Source: an uncultured Christensenella sp.
GTDB lineage: Bacteria > Bacillota > Clostridia > Christensenellales > Pumilibacteraceae
Assembly: GCA_910585055.1 (NCBI GenBank)
Contig: CAJUBY010000036.1
Span: 276 to 19,688, forward strand
Length of the DNA: 19,413 nucleotides
Reading direction: 5' to 3'
The notes beneath the pieces are model-generated. The model had not been told where the DNA came from. It did no database searches and worked only from the letters and a program-made list of their open reading frames with translations. Positions 1-7,247 of this stretch are shown one piece after another. The translations under genes and the position numbers were made by a program. The number at the start of each line of letters is the position of its first letter. The stretch's first letter is position 1.

Positions 1-471
1 TCCAAAAGCGGAACGAGTGGCGCCGGGAGAAAAAGCGACGAAGCGTATTCATACTGCACCGTAGACGAAAGTTTTAGGGCGTACGGAGTATTTACCCACC
101 GCCACGCACCCGAGATTTCGGAAAAGCTGGGCACGGAGATCATATTCACTCCGCACCTGCTTCCGATAAAACGCGGCATTCTGTCCACCGTCTATTTTAA
201 AGTTTCCGACTCCGAAAAAGCCGAGAGCGCGTTTAAAAAAGCGTATGCAGGAGAACCGTTTGTCGGATACACCGATAAACTGCCCGAAATAAGCTTTGTT
301 ACGCACACCAACCGCTGTATGTTTTCCGCAAGATTCGACGGCGGCAGAGGCATAGTAGTAAGCGTGATCGACAATCTGCTCAAGGGCGCCGCCGGACAAG
401 CCGTTCAAAACATGAACATCATGTTCGGGTTCGAAGAAACGACAGGGCTTCCGCTTTACGCTCCGATATAA
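1..471 (+). CDS. argC: N-acetyl-gamma-glutamyl-phosphate reductase, C-terminal part (5' end outside window)
   Basis: The frame is open from base 1 to a TAA at 469-471 and gives 156 residues of a protein usually about 345 long. ArgC reduces N-acetylglutamyl phosphate to the semialdehyde with NADPH in the cytoplasm, the third step of arginine synthesis. The fragment opens with SKSGTSGAGR, which in this family lies about 25 residues after the catalytic Cys; that Cys and the Rossmann domain are therefore upstream of the window. Visible family motifs are HRHAPEI, FTPHLLPIKRGI (with the conserved His) and, near the end, DNLLKGAAGQAVQNMN. The gene is followed after 61 bases by argB on the same strand. 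The truncation comes from the window edge, not from a lesion. Confidence 0.97.
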   Translation, partial: SKSGTSGAGRKSDEAYSYCTVDESFRAYGVFTHRHAPEISEKLGTEIIFTPHLLPIKRGILSTVYFKVSDSEKAESAFKKAYAGEPFVGYTDKLPEISFVTHTNRCMFSARFDGGRGIVVSVIDNLLKGAAGQAVQNMNIMFGFEETTGLPLYAPI

Positions 472-532
472 CGAGTTACGATACGCGGACTATCTTAAAA
501 TAAAGGAATAACACTTTTCAAAAAGGCATATC

Positions 533-1414
533 ATGAAAAATGCGTTTAAATCGACAATAGAACGTGCGAATATAATTTGCGAGGCCCTGCCCTACATACG
601 CAAATACAGCGGCAAAACGCTCGTGATAAAATACGGCGGAAACGCCATGAACGACGAAGCCGTAACGACCACTATACTGCAGGATATCGCCGCACTCAAA
701 ATAGTGGGCGTCAATCCTATCCTTGTTCACGGCGGCGGACCGGAGATAAACAAAATGCTGTCGAGACTGGGCATCGAAGCGCAGTTTAAAAACGGGATGC
801 GAGTTACCGACAAAGAAACGATGGAGATCGCGCAGATGATCCTGTGCGGAAAAATAAACAAAAACATCGTCGGCGAACTCAATTCCATGGGCGTTAAAGC
901 CATAGGACTTTGCGGTAAGGATTCGCAGCTCATAAAAGCCGAAAACCTCGATCCCGAGCTCGGATACGTCGGGAAAATAACCGAGATAAACGCAAAGCTT
1001 CTCGAGATCCTGGCAAAAGACGAATTTATACCCGTAATAGCGTCCATCGCTACGGACGAAGTCGGTAACAGTTACAACGTCAACGCAGACGTCGCCGCCG
1101 CAGCTATCGGTGCCGCCATGCACGCCGAAAAGCTTTTGTTCCTGTCCGATATAGACGGAATAATGGCAAACAAAGACAAAGCCGAATCCCTTATCGACAG
1201 GATAACGGTATCGGGGCTGCGTAAAATGATAAACGACGGCTCGATAACGGGCGGAATGGTCCCTAAAGCAAACAGCTGTATTGACGCCATAGAACGCGGC
1301 ATAAACAGCGTATTCGTTCTCAACGGCACGCTCCCCCACTCCATACTTTTGGAACTGTTTACCGACAGCGGCGTCGGTACTATGATAGAAAAGGACAATG
1401 ACTTACCCGTTTAA
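533..1414 (+). CDS. argB: Acetylglutamate kinase, arginine-sensitive type
   Basis: This 293-aa protein phosphorylates N-acetylglutamate with ATP, the second step of arginine synthesis. It has the amino acid kinase fold: catalytic Lys33 in KYGGNAM, HGGGPEI at 66-72, NADVAAAAIG, FLSDIDGI and GGMVPK near the C-terminus. About 20 residues before the first strand (FKSTIERANIICEALPYI) form a likely N-terminal helix, and the C-terminus has GVGTMI. Both are marks of the hexameric, arginine-inhibited class (Thermotoga and Pseudomonas type) rather than the short E. coli dimer, so feedback inhibition by arginine is likely (inference). The ATG at 533 follows AAAAAGG. argD begins 26 bases after the stop. 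Confidence 0.97.
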   Translation: MKNAFKSTIERANIICEALPYIRKYSGKTLVIKYGGNAMNDEAVTTTILQDIAALKIVGVNPILVHGGGPEINKMLSRLGIEAQFKNGMRVTDKETMEIAQMILCGKINKNIVGELNSMGVKAIGLCGKDSQLIKAENLDPELGYVGKITEINAKLLEILAKDEFIPVIASIATDEVGNSYNVNADVAAAAIGAAMHAEKLLFLSDIDGIMANKDKAESLIDRITVSGLRKMINDGSITGGMVPKANSCIDAIERGINSVFVLNGTLPHSILLELFTDSGVGTMIEKDNDLPV

Positions 1415-1440
1415 CGGCGGGTTCCCGATCGGAGTTAATC

Positions 1441-2634
1441 ATGAACCTTACCAAGATCAAAGAAGCGGAAGAAAAGCATTACATGCCCGTATTCTCGCGC
1501 GAAAACATTGTGCTTGAACGCGGCGAAGGCAACTGCGTTTACGATATAGGCGGAAACAAGTATGTCGATTTCGTAGCAGGCATAGCGTCCAATCTGCTCG
1601 GATACGCGCACCCGGAATACACGAAAGCCGTGTGCGATCAAGTAAACAAGCTTATTCACGTATCCAATCACTATTATACGGAAATACAATCGGAATACAT
1701 ATCCAAGCTTTGCGACGCTTCCGGATTTTCACGTGTATTTTTATGCAATTCGGGCGCGGAAGCCAACGAATGCGCAATAAAGCTTGCTCGTTGCTACTTT
1801 AAAAACAACGGCGGAGCAAAAACCGTACTCGCGTCGGAAGGCGCGTTCCACGGACGTACATTGGCTACTCTGACTATCACGGATAACGCCGCGCAGCACG
1901 AGCGTTATTCTCCGTTGCCTCAAGGATTCGCAAGCTTTAAATACAACGATTTCGACGATTTTAAATCGAAGCTCACAAACGACGTCGGAGCGGTATTTTT
2001 GGAAACAATACAGGGCGAAGGCGGCGTACGTCCGTTTTCCAACGACTTCCTCGTAAACGCATACGCTTTATGTAAATCCAAAGGCGTGCTGTTTATTGTT
2101 GACGAAGTCCAGACCGGCATGGGCAGAACGGGCAAGCTTTTCTCTTTCGAGCACTACGGTATAAAGCCGGATATAATAACCTTGGCAAAAGGTATTGCGG
2201 GCGGAATCCCGATGGGCGCTTGTCTTGCTTCCGAAGAAGTCGGCACAGCTTTCAAACAAGGCGACCACGGCTCCACATTCGGCGGAAACGCGCTCGCCTG
2301 TGCCGCCGCAAACAAAGTGCTTGACATACTTCTCAACGGCGGACTGCTTGAACGTGCGGCGAAGACCGGAGAATTTTTCGGTCAGAGCCTGGCGCATCTT
2401 TCCAAATACAATTTTATAGACGACATACGCGGAAAAGGACTTATACGTGGTATACAGTTATCCGAAAAGGTTTCCGCGGCGGCTTTCGAAGGCAGACTGC
2501 GCGAGCGCGGATATCTTGTTAACGTTACCAGAAACAACACCTTAAGATTTATTCCGCCGCTGACGATAACGAAGGAAGAAATAACGGGTATGGTATCGGC
2601 TTTGGACGAGATCTGCGCCTCGACCAACGTTTGA
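1441..2634 (+). CDS. argD: Acetylornithine aminotransferase (class III, PLP-dependent)
   Basis: This 397-aa protein of normal family length converts N-acetylglutamate semialdehyde to N-acetylornithine with glutamate as amino donor. Class III aminotransferase motifs are all present: NSGAEANECAIKLAR (PLP phosphate site), AFHGRT, VDEVQTGMGRTG, and LAKGIAGGIPMGA with the Schiff-base lysine at residue 250. STFGGNALACAAA and RGKGLIRGIQL follow. ArgD enzymes often also serve as succinyl-diaminopimelate aminotransferase in lysine synthesis; sequence alone cannot exclude that. The ATG at 1441 has CGGAG upstream. It is the last gene before a strong terminator, so argC-argB-argD probably form the end of one transcript. 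Confidence 0.96.
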   Translation: MNLTKIKEAEEKHYMPVFSRENIVLERGEGNCVYDIGGNKYVDFVAGIASNLLGYAHPEYTKAVCDQVNKLIHVSNHYYTEIQSEYISKLCDASGFSRVFLCNSGAEANECAIKLARCYFKNNGGAKTVLASEGAFHGRTLATLTITDNAAQHERYSPLPQGFASFKYNDFDDFKSKLTNDVGAVFLETIQGEGGVRPFSNDFLVNAYALCKSKGVLFIVDEVQTGMGRTGKLFSFEHYGIKPDIITLAKGIAGGIPMGACLASEEVGTAFKQGDHGSTFGGNALACAAANKVLDILLNGGLLERAAKTGEFFGQSLAHLSKYNFIDDIRGKGLIRGIQLSEKVSAAAFEGRLRERGYLVNVTRNNTLRFIPPLTITKEEITGMVSALDEICASTNV

Positions 2635-2645
2635 CGCAAACAGAT

Positions 2646-2686
2646 AAAACGCATTTTGCCGCCCTTACGGCACAATGCGTTTTTTT
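2646..2686 (+). terminator. Rho-independent terminator after argD
   Basis: A 16-base arm at 2646-2661 pairs with 2668-2683 with a single mismatch. The loop is 6 bases (2662-2667), and seven Ts run from 2680 to 2686. It starts 11 bases after the argD stop and separates argCBD from the argF transcript. Confidence 0.93.
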
Positions 2687-2700
2687 ATTCGGTTTTTCAC

Positions 2701-2729
2701 TTGCTTTTATATAAGAAAAATGCTATAAT
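2701..2729 (+). promoter_or_regulatory. Sigma-A-type promoter for argF
   Basis: TTGCTT (-35) at 2701-2706 and a perfect TATAAT (-10) at 2724-2729 are separated by exactly 17 bases. TGC directly before the -10 makes it an extended -10. It lies between the argD terminator and the argF start, giving a leader of about 35 bases. I looked for an ARG box (ArgR operator) around 2730-2760 and saw only a weak, unconvincing partial match. Confidence 0.85.
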
Positions 2730-2770
2730 AAGTAGTCTTTTGATATTCAACATTTCGATAAGGAGAATTT

Positions 2771-3718
2771 ATGGACGTATCGTCTTACAAACCGAAAGGC
2801 AGAATAGAGCATAAACATCTTTTAAACCTGCTCGATTATTCCGCCGCGGATATCTACGAAATTTTACATCTTGCCGGATCGCTCAAAACATCGTTCGCAA
2901 AAGGTAAAAAGCACGAACTTTTAAAGGGCAAAACTCTGGCGATGATATTCGGCAAATCGTCTACAAGAACACGCGTTTCTTTTGAGATGGGTATGCACCA
3001 ACTGGGCGGACATTCGCTGTTTTTATCGAGCAACGACATTCAGCTCGGCCGCGGCGAGACCATACACGATACCGCGTGCGTGCTATCCCGTTACGGCATA
3101 GACGGAATAATGATCCGTACGTTCAAGCAATCGGATGTGGAGGATCTTGCCAAGTACGGAAGTTTTTCGGTCATCAACGGACTTACCGACGATTTTCACC
3201 CTTGCCAGGCGCTTGCGGATATATTTACGCTTTACGAAACGTTCGGGCATCTCAACGGAGTAAAACTTTCGTATTTCGGCGACGGTAACAACATGGCGCA
3301 TTCGCTTATGCTCGCCGGCGCGAAAACGGGCATGAATATTTGCATATGTTCACCCAAAGGTTTCCAGCCGAACCCCGAAATAACCGAAGCCGCGCAAAAA
3401 TTCGGCAACGTTACAGTCACCGAAAGCGTGGAAGAAGCCGCCGAAGGCGCCGATGCGCTTTATACCGACGTTTTCTTTTCCATGGGACAAGCCAAGGACG
3501 CCGTCAAAGAAAAGGCGCTCATGCCCTATCAGGTTAATTCCGACGTGTTGGCTATGGCAAAAAAAGACGCGGTGTTTATGCATTGTCTGCCGGCGCACCG
3601 CGGCGAAGAAGTTACCGAATCGGTCATAGATTCCACACACTCGATAATTTTTCAGGAAGCGGAAAACAGACTGCACGTTCAGAAAGCGGTCATGTGTCTG
3701 CTCATGGGGAAAAAATAA
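2771..3718 (+). CDS. argF: Ornithine carbamoyltransferase
   Basis: This 315-aa cytoplasmic enzyme makes citrulline from ornithine and carbamoyl phosphate. The carbamoyl-phosphate site SSTRTR is at about 63-68, HPCQALAD at 143-150, GDGNNMAHSL at about 170-179, and the ornithine/catalytic motif HCLPAHRGEE at 271-280. The family SMG loop reads FFSMGQ. The ATG at 2771 follows AAGGAG with 5 bases between. A catabolic role (arcB) is possible in principle, but the position directly after argB and argD argues for biosynthesis. The stop codon shares one base with the ATG of the next gene (TAATG), so the acetyltransferase is probably co-translated. Confidence 0.96.
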   Translation: MDVSSYKPKGRIEHKHLLNLLDYSAADIYEILHLAGSLKTSFAKGKKHELLKGKTLAMIFGKSSTRTRVSFEMGMHQLGGHSLFLSSNDIQLGRGETIHDTACVLSRYGIDGIMIRTFKQSDVEDLAKYGSFSVINGLTDDFHPCQALADIFTLYETFGHLNGVKLSYFGDGNNMAHSLMLAGAKTGMNICICSPKGFQPNPEITEAAQKFGNVTVTESVEEAAEGADALYTDVFFSMGQAKDAVKEKALMPYQVNSDVLAMAKKDAVFMHCLPAHRGEEVTESVIDSTHSIIFQEAENRLHVQKAVMCLLMGKK

Positions 3719-4227
3719 TGTATCTTGCCATACGGCGCGCGACCGACGAAGATACGGATGCGGTGCTTAAAGTCACAAAAGAATCTTTTTCGCTGTATCA
3801 GGAAGAACTGCATGTCGATTACGAAGTAAAAGCTTTAAAAGAGACAATTGCGACGACGCTTGCGGATATCAGAGAAAACGCGGTGTTCGTCGCCGAACGT
3901 TTCGGAGTGCTCGTCGGCGCCATTCGCATAAAAAAGCTGTCCGACGATCTTTGGTACGTTTACAGGTTCGGCGTAAGCCCCAATATTACCAACACCGGGC
4001 TTGGATCGTCGCTTTTGGACGCAGCTGTCGAATTCGCACACGAAAACGGCGCAAAAGCAGTCGCGTTGCATACCAACTCCAAATACTACAGACTCGCAAG
4101 ATACTATTACGGAAAACAATTTTACGTTCACTCGACATCGTTCGACCGCGGTTACGTCCGCGCTTTGTTCGTACTCGAGACCGAACCCGGCACAGGCGTA
4201 GATCTATCCCCCGCTTTTTTGCAATAA
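3718..4227 (+). CDS. GNAT-family N-acetyltransferase, substrate unknown
   Basis: With the ATG at 3718 the protein has 169 residues. This start is chosen because the family domain begins at once (YLAIRRATDEDTDAV), a weak GGGGA lies upstream, and the ATG overlaps the argF stop. A longer reading from 3583 is possible but would overlap argF by 136 bases. The fold is visible as strand VFVAERFGVLVGAIRI, then YRFGVSPNITNTGLGSSLLDAA, which is the acetyl-CoA loop; the usual Gln/Arg three residues before GLG is Thr here. RYYYGKQFYVHST matches the late Tyr-rich part. In an arginine operon it might acetylate glutamate (a short N-acetylglutamate synthase), but this is an inference from position only; it may act on another amine. 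Confidence 0.85.
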   Translation: MYLAIRRATDEDTDAVLKVTKESFSLYQEELHVDYEVKALKETIATTLADIRENAVFVAERFGVLVGAIRIKKLSDDLWYVYRFGVSPNITNTGLGSSLLDAAVEFAHENGAKAVALHTNSKYYRLARYYYGKQFYVHSTSFDRGYVRALFVLETEPGTGVDLSPAFLQ

Positions 4228-4255
4228 CGGACAATTCCGACACACGGAGGTTACT

Positions 4256-5122
4256 TTGGATTTTATTATCGCTACCGACAGCACATGCGACATTCCCAAA
4301 ACCATGTTAAGAGAAATGAATGTCGAATCGTGCGACATGATGTATTTCGTAAACGACGAAGCGTACGGCAGAGACGAATCGAACCAACTGGAATTCGGTA
4401 AGTTTTACGATGCTATGCGCGGCGGAGCACGCACAAGCACGTCCATGATCAACAGCGAGACCGCGCGCGCATTCCTTACCGATCTTCTCGGTCGCGGAAA
4501 AGACGTTTTATATCTGTCCTTTGCGAGCGTGCTCTCCGGCACGTACGAAAACTTTAAAAGCGTAGCCGAAGAACTCAATGCGGAAAACAACAATAAAGTT
4601 CACGTAGTCGATTCCAAATGCGCTTCCGGCGGCGAAGGACTTTTCGTTACGCTGGTAGCCGAAAAATGCAAAACAGGTATTTCGTTTAAAGAGGCTTGTG
4701 ATTATGCCGAAGAGATACGCGACCGCGTAATACACTATTTTATCGTCGAAGACCTAAAATACCTCGCGCGCGGCGGAAGACTCAGCAAAGGTTCCGCATT
4801 TTTCGGAAACATGCTCAATATAAAACCAGTACTGCACGTCGACGAACAAGGCAGATTGATACCGATCAAAAAAGTTATAGGCAGAAAAAAATCGTTACAC
4901 GCACTCATAGAAAAAATAGAGGAACGGTACAACAAAGAGAGCGATATAATTTATATAACCCACGGCGACTGTTACGACGACGCTAAATTCGTCGCCGACG
5001 CCGTTACCGAAAAATTCGGTGTACCGGTAAAGATTCTGCCGCTCGGTTACGTCATAGGCAGCCATTCCGGACCGGGTACTGTCGCGTTATTTTTTACCGG
5101 CGACACGAGGACGGAAAAATAA
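4256..5122 (+). CDS. DegV-family (FakB-like) fatty-acid-binding protein
   Basis: This 288-aa protein matches DegV/FakB proteins, which bind a fatty acid and present it to the kinase FakA for phospholipid synthesis from external fatty acids. Motifs in order are ATDSTCDIP at the N-terminus, TSTSMIN at about residue 60, SFASVLSGTYEN, LKYLARGGRLSKG with the conserved Arg, NIKPVLHV, and GSHSGPGTV near the end, which contributes to the lipid-head-group pocket. The start is a TTG at 4256, chosen because GGAGG lies 5 bases upstream and DFIIATDST follows at once. It lies 28 bases after the acetyltransferase and is probably the last gene of the argF transcript. A functional link to arginine is not evident. 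FakA is not in the window. Confidence 0.93.
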   Translation: MDFIIATDSTCDIPKTMLREMNVESCDMMYFVNDEAYGRDESNQLEFGKFYDAMRGGARTSTSMINSETARAFLTDLLGRGKDVLYLSFASVLSGTYENFKSVAEELNAENNNKVHVVDSKCASGGEGLFVTLVAEKCKTGISFKEACDYAEEIRDRVIHYFIVEDLKYLARGGRLSKGSAFFGNMLNIKPVLHVDEQGRLIPIKKVIGRKKSLHALIEKIEERYNKESDIIYITHGDCYDDAKFVADAVTEKFGVPVKILPLGYVIGSHSGPGTVALFFTGDTRTEK

Positions 5123-5139
5123 ATAGCCTGTCGTATTCT

Positions 5140-5150
5140 CCCCCCCCCCC
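5140..5150. repeat. Homopolymer of 11 C
   Basis: Eleven consecutive Cs lie 18 bases after the DegV stop and run into the left arm of the terminator hairpin. Such tracts slip easily in replication and in sequencing, so the true length may differ. It lies outside all coding regions. Confidence 0.9.
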
Positions 5151-5175
5151 GCACCGACGTGTGGGGTTTTATTTT
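5147..5175 (+). terminator. Rho-independent terminator after the DegV gene
   Basis: CCCCGCAC (5147-5154) pairs with GTGTGGGG (5159-5166) with one G-U pair around a CGAC loop. It is followed by TTTTATTTT at 5167-5175. The T tail overlaps the last codons of the converging lipoprotein gene. Read on the minus strand the hairpin is followed by Gs, not Ts, so it should work mainly on the plus strand. Confidence 0.8.
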
Positions 5176-7247
5176 GACCGTATCGGAAGATCGTCGCCGG
5201 CAAAAACAGCGTGATCTTTTATCTTAAGCTTTAAATTGAACGATGCGGCACAGATATAAGATTTTGTAAGCCCCAGCCTGCAAATATTGTTTCGCAACGT
5301 CAGCAATTCTCTGCCGTTGCAAAACAGCATAACGGTATCGCCGTCGCGCAGAACGCCGAGTTTTACGTAATTACCGTCGGTATAGACCGAAGGATCGTTT
5401 CCAACCGTATAGGACAGCAATGTCCAGTCGCTATTGTAATTACCGTTAGTAAAAGTCGAATAACCTATATTAACACCTGCCGGTCTGCCTCCGTAAACCT
5501 GCGCATCGACATAAAAGAAAAATCCGGTATTGTTTTCGGTGATTATTTTAAATCCGAATTTGGGATACTGTTCGTTATTGTATACGCCGTCAACGGTAAA
5601 CCGCGCTTCCGCATACAGCCGTGTCGAACAAACGTCTTTAAAAAACAGCCTGTTCTCCGATACGCCGTCCGTCATTATCGCATACGCATTTTCGGAACCG
5701 TCGTCGTGCGACAGATCCCATCCGCGCGTCGAAACAAACGGACCTGCATTCCCGAACGTATGCCCGATACCGGAATACGCACCGGGATACAGTTTTCCGT
5801 CTATGATCGTCGCAAACGTTTCGGGCTCGCCCGATCTCGCTCCCAGTTCCGAATAATTTTTTAAGGTTTTTGTCACGTTAGCGTTACACAGCGAAAAATC
5901 CACGGACGGTTCCGCAGCGCCTATGGGAACAATCAGCTTTATATGATACCCGGTCAAGCTTTCGTCTCCGATATAAGAAATATCTGCCGTTATTCCGTAT
6001 TGCTCCGCCGCTGTTGCTTCGCCGAGATCTGCGCTTACTGTACTCGTACCGTCCGCATTAACGTGTACTGTAAAACGTCTATCGCCAATCACGTCCAAAA
6101 TTATTCCGTCGTCCGATGTAATATATCCGTCGGCAACTTCCGTTTCAATGAAAAGATATTCGTCATTTATTTCGAACTGCCACAGCGAACACGCTTGAAG
6201 TCCGTCGCAGAATACATCGACGGCATAACCGCTTTCAAGTTCCGTCGGTTTAAGTTCGATGTCCTGCGGCACAAACGCGTTTTTTCTGTCGTCGACGTAT
6301 TCCGCCCCGTCTTTAACGGCGCGCCCTATCAGATTGCCCAGCCTAAGTTGAGAAACGGCATCGTAATGCCGTCTGTCCGTATTGTCGCTTTCGCCGTCGA
6401 TACCTGCCGCAACGGTATCTACAAAAATATTGCGCATATCGGCTTCGGCAAACGCTCTTTTATACGAATTGATTTGCGCATAGCCAATATTGTACGGCGA
6501 GATACCGCAGTCTACGAACGTTATTCCGTTATCCGGCGCGACATCGACATAATGTCCGCGTATGCCGTCGGCAAACTCGCTAAGCCTGCCGTAATATCCG
6601 TCCGAGTTGTACCGCGAATCGCTGTCGCCCTGAACGAAACAAAATGCCGATACTTCGAAATCGATACCGCTGTCCGACAGCTCCTTTAATCCGCGGTCGA
6701 AAAACCGCAGCATCTCTCTGTAGTACGCGCCGCCCTTTGTACTCCACTGCAATTCGACAGACGACGGCTTTCCGCCGGCAAACTTCAATATATAAGTTTT
6801 TTCCTGCGGAAATGCGAAATTACAGTACTCGGCAATACCAAGCTCGGGACCGAACGCGCCGTCCGGCATTCCCGAGCGCGAATATCCCATGCCGAACCGC
6901 ACCCGTTCGAATTCGGAGTTAAAGCTTTGTACGGTACCGGGTTTGAGCATATTACGGTACATTATTTCGACATTGCCGTACCCGTTTTTGTATTCGGCAT
7001 ACTTCGCGGCGGAAACATCGGTTTCCTTATCTCCGTCGCGCAGTCTGTACGCATAGCTGTACCCCAAACAATTCTCTTCTCCTGCGAGAAGTATTACTTT
7101 GCTCTTATCCGCACTTTCGAACGAGTCCGACACCGGCGCATTTTCGAACTGCGTACCGCCGCTCACGTATGATTGTGAAGCGCCGCAGCCGACGGCTATG
7201 CTCAGCAGCGCCGCAGTAACGATAGCGGCAAACAGTTTCTTTATCAT
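5169..7247 (-). CDS. SASA/SGNH-like lipoprotein, probable inactive sialate-O-acetylesterase relative
   Basis: This 692-aa predicted lipoprotein has a lysine-rich start, a hydrophobic stretch and the lipobox AVGC with Cys21. Residues about 50-310 resemble the SASA esterase domain: VILLAGEENCLG, FGPELGIAEY (132-141), FVQGDSDS (204-211), FVDCGIS, and DRRHYDAVSQLRLG with the Asp-x-x-His pair D291/H294. In active relatives the first motif reads GQSN with the Ser as nucleophile; here it is GEEN with Glu58 at that position, so esterase activity is doubtful. Residues about 330-455 look like a CBM9/DOMON-type sugar-binding beta domain and 475-680 like a concanavalin-type beta sandwich; both are judged from strand pattern and are uncertain. 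The start ATG overlaps the stop of the upstream gene (ATGA), with AAAGG upstream. No T-rich terminator follows on this strand. Confidence 0.85.
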   Translation of the reverse strand: MIKKLFAAIVTAALLSIAVGCGASQSYVSGGTQFENAPVSDSFESADKSKVILLAGEENCLGYSYAYRLRDGDKETDVSAAKYAEYKNGYGNVEIMYRNMLKPGTVQSFNSEFERVRFGMGYSRSGMPDGAFGPELGIAEYCNFAFPQEKTYILKFAGGKPSSVELQWSTKGGAYYREMLRFFDRGLKELSDSGIDFEVSAFCFVQGDSDSRYNSDGYYGRLSEFADGIRGHYVDVAPDNGITFVDCGISPYNIGYAQINSYKRAFAEADMRNIFVDTVAAGIDGESDNTDRRHYDAVSQLRLGNLIGRAVKDGAEYVDDRKNAFVPQDIELKPTELESGYAVDVFCDGLQACSLWQFEINDEYLFIETEVADGYITSDDGIILDVIGDRRFTVHVNADGTSTVSADLGEATAAEQYGITADISYIGDESLTGYHIKLIVPIGAAEPSVDFSLCNANVTKTLKNYSELGARSGEPETFATIIDGKLYPGAYSGIGHTFGNAGPFVSTRGWDLSHDDGSENAYAIMTDGVSENRLFFKDVCSTRLYAEARFTVDGVYNNEQYPKFGFKIITENNTGFFFYVDAQVYGGRPAGVNIGYSTFTNGNYNSDWTLLSYTVGNDPSVYTDGNYVKLGVLRDGDTVMLFCNGRELLTLRNNICRLGLTKSYICAASFNLKLKIKDHAVFAGDDLPIRSK

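Noticed and set aside
472..532. A small gene or promoter between argC and argB
   Set aside because: Sixty-one bases without an open frame with a start signal or a convincing -35/-10 pair; it looks like a simple operon gap.
518..1339. A 273-codon open frame on the minus strand
   Set aside because: It is the shadow of argB, with no motif and no start signal.
2730..2770. ArgR operator (ARG box) before argF
   Set aside because: Only a partial TATTCA match is present; no 18-base palindrome can be read.
3583..3717. A longer N-terminus for the GNAT gene
   Set aside because: The extra 45 residues would lie in a second frame of argF, are Arg/Ser-rich without domain character, and the ATG at 3718 directly precedes the family domain.
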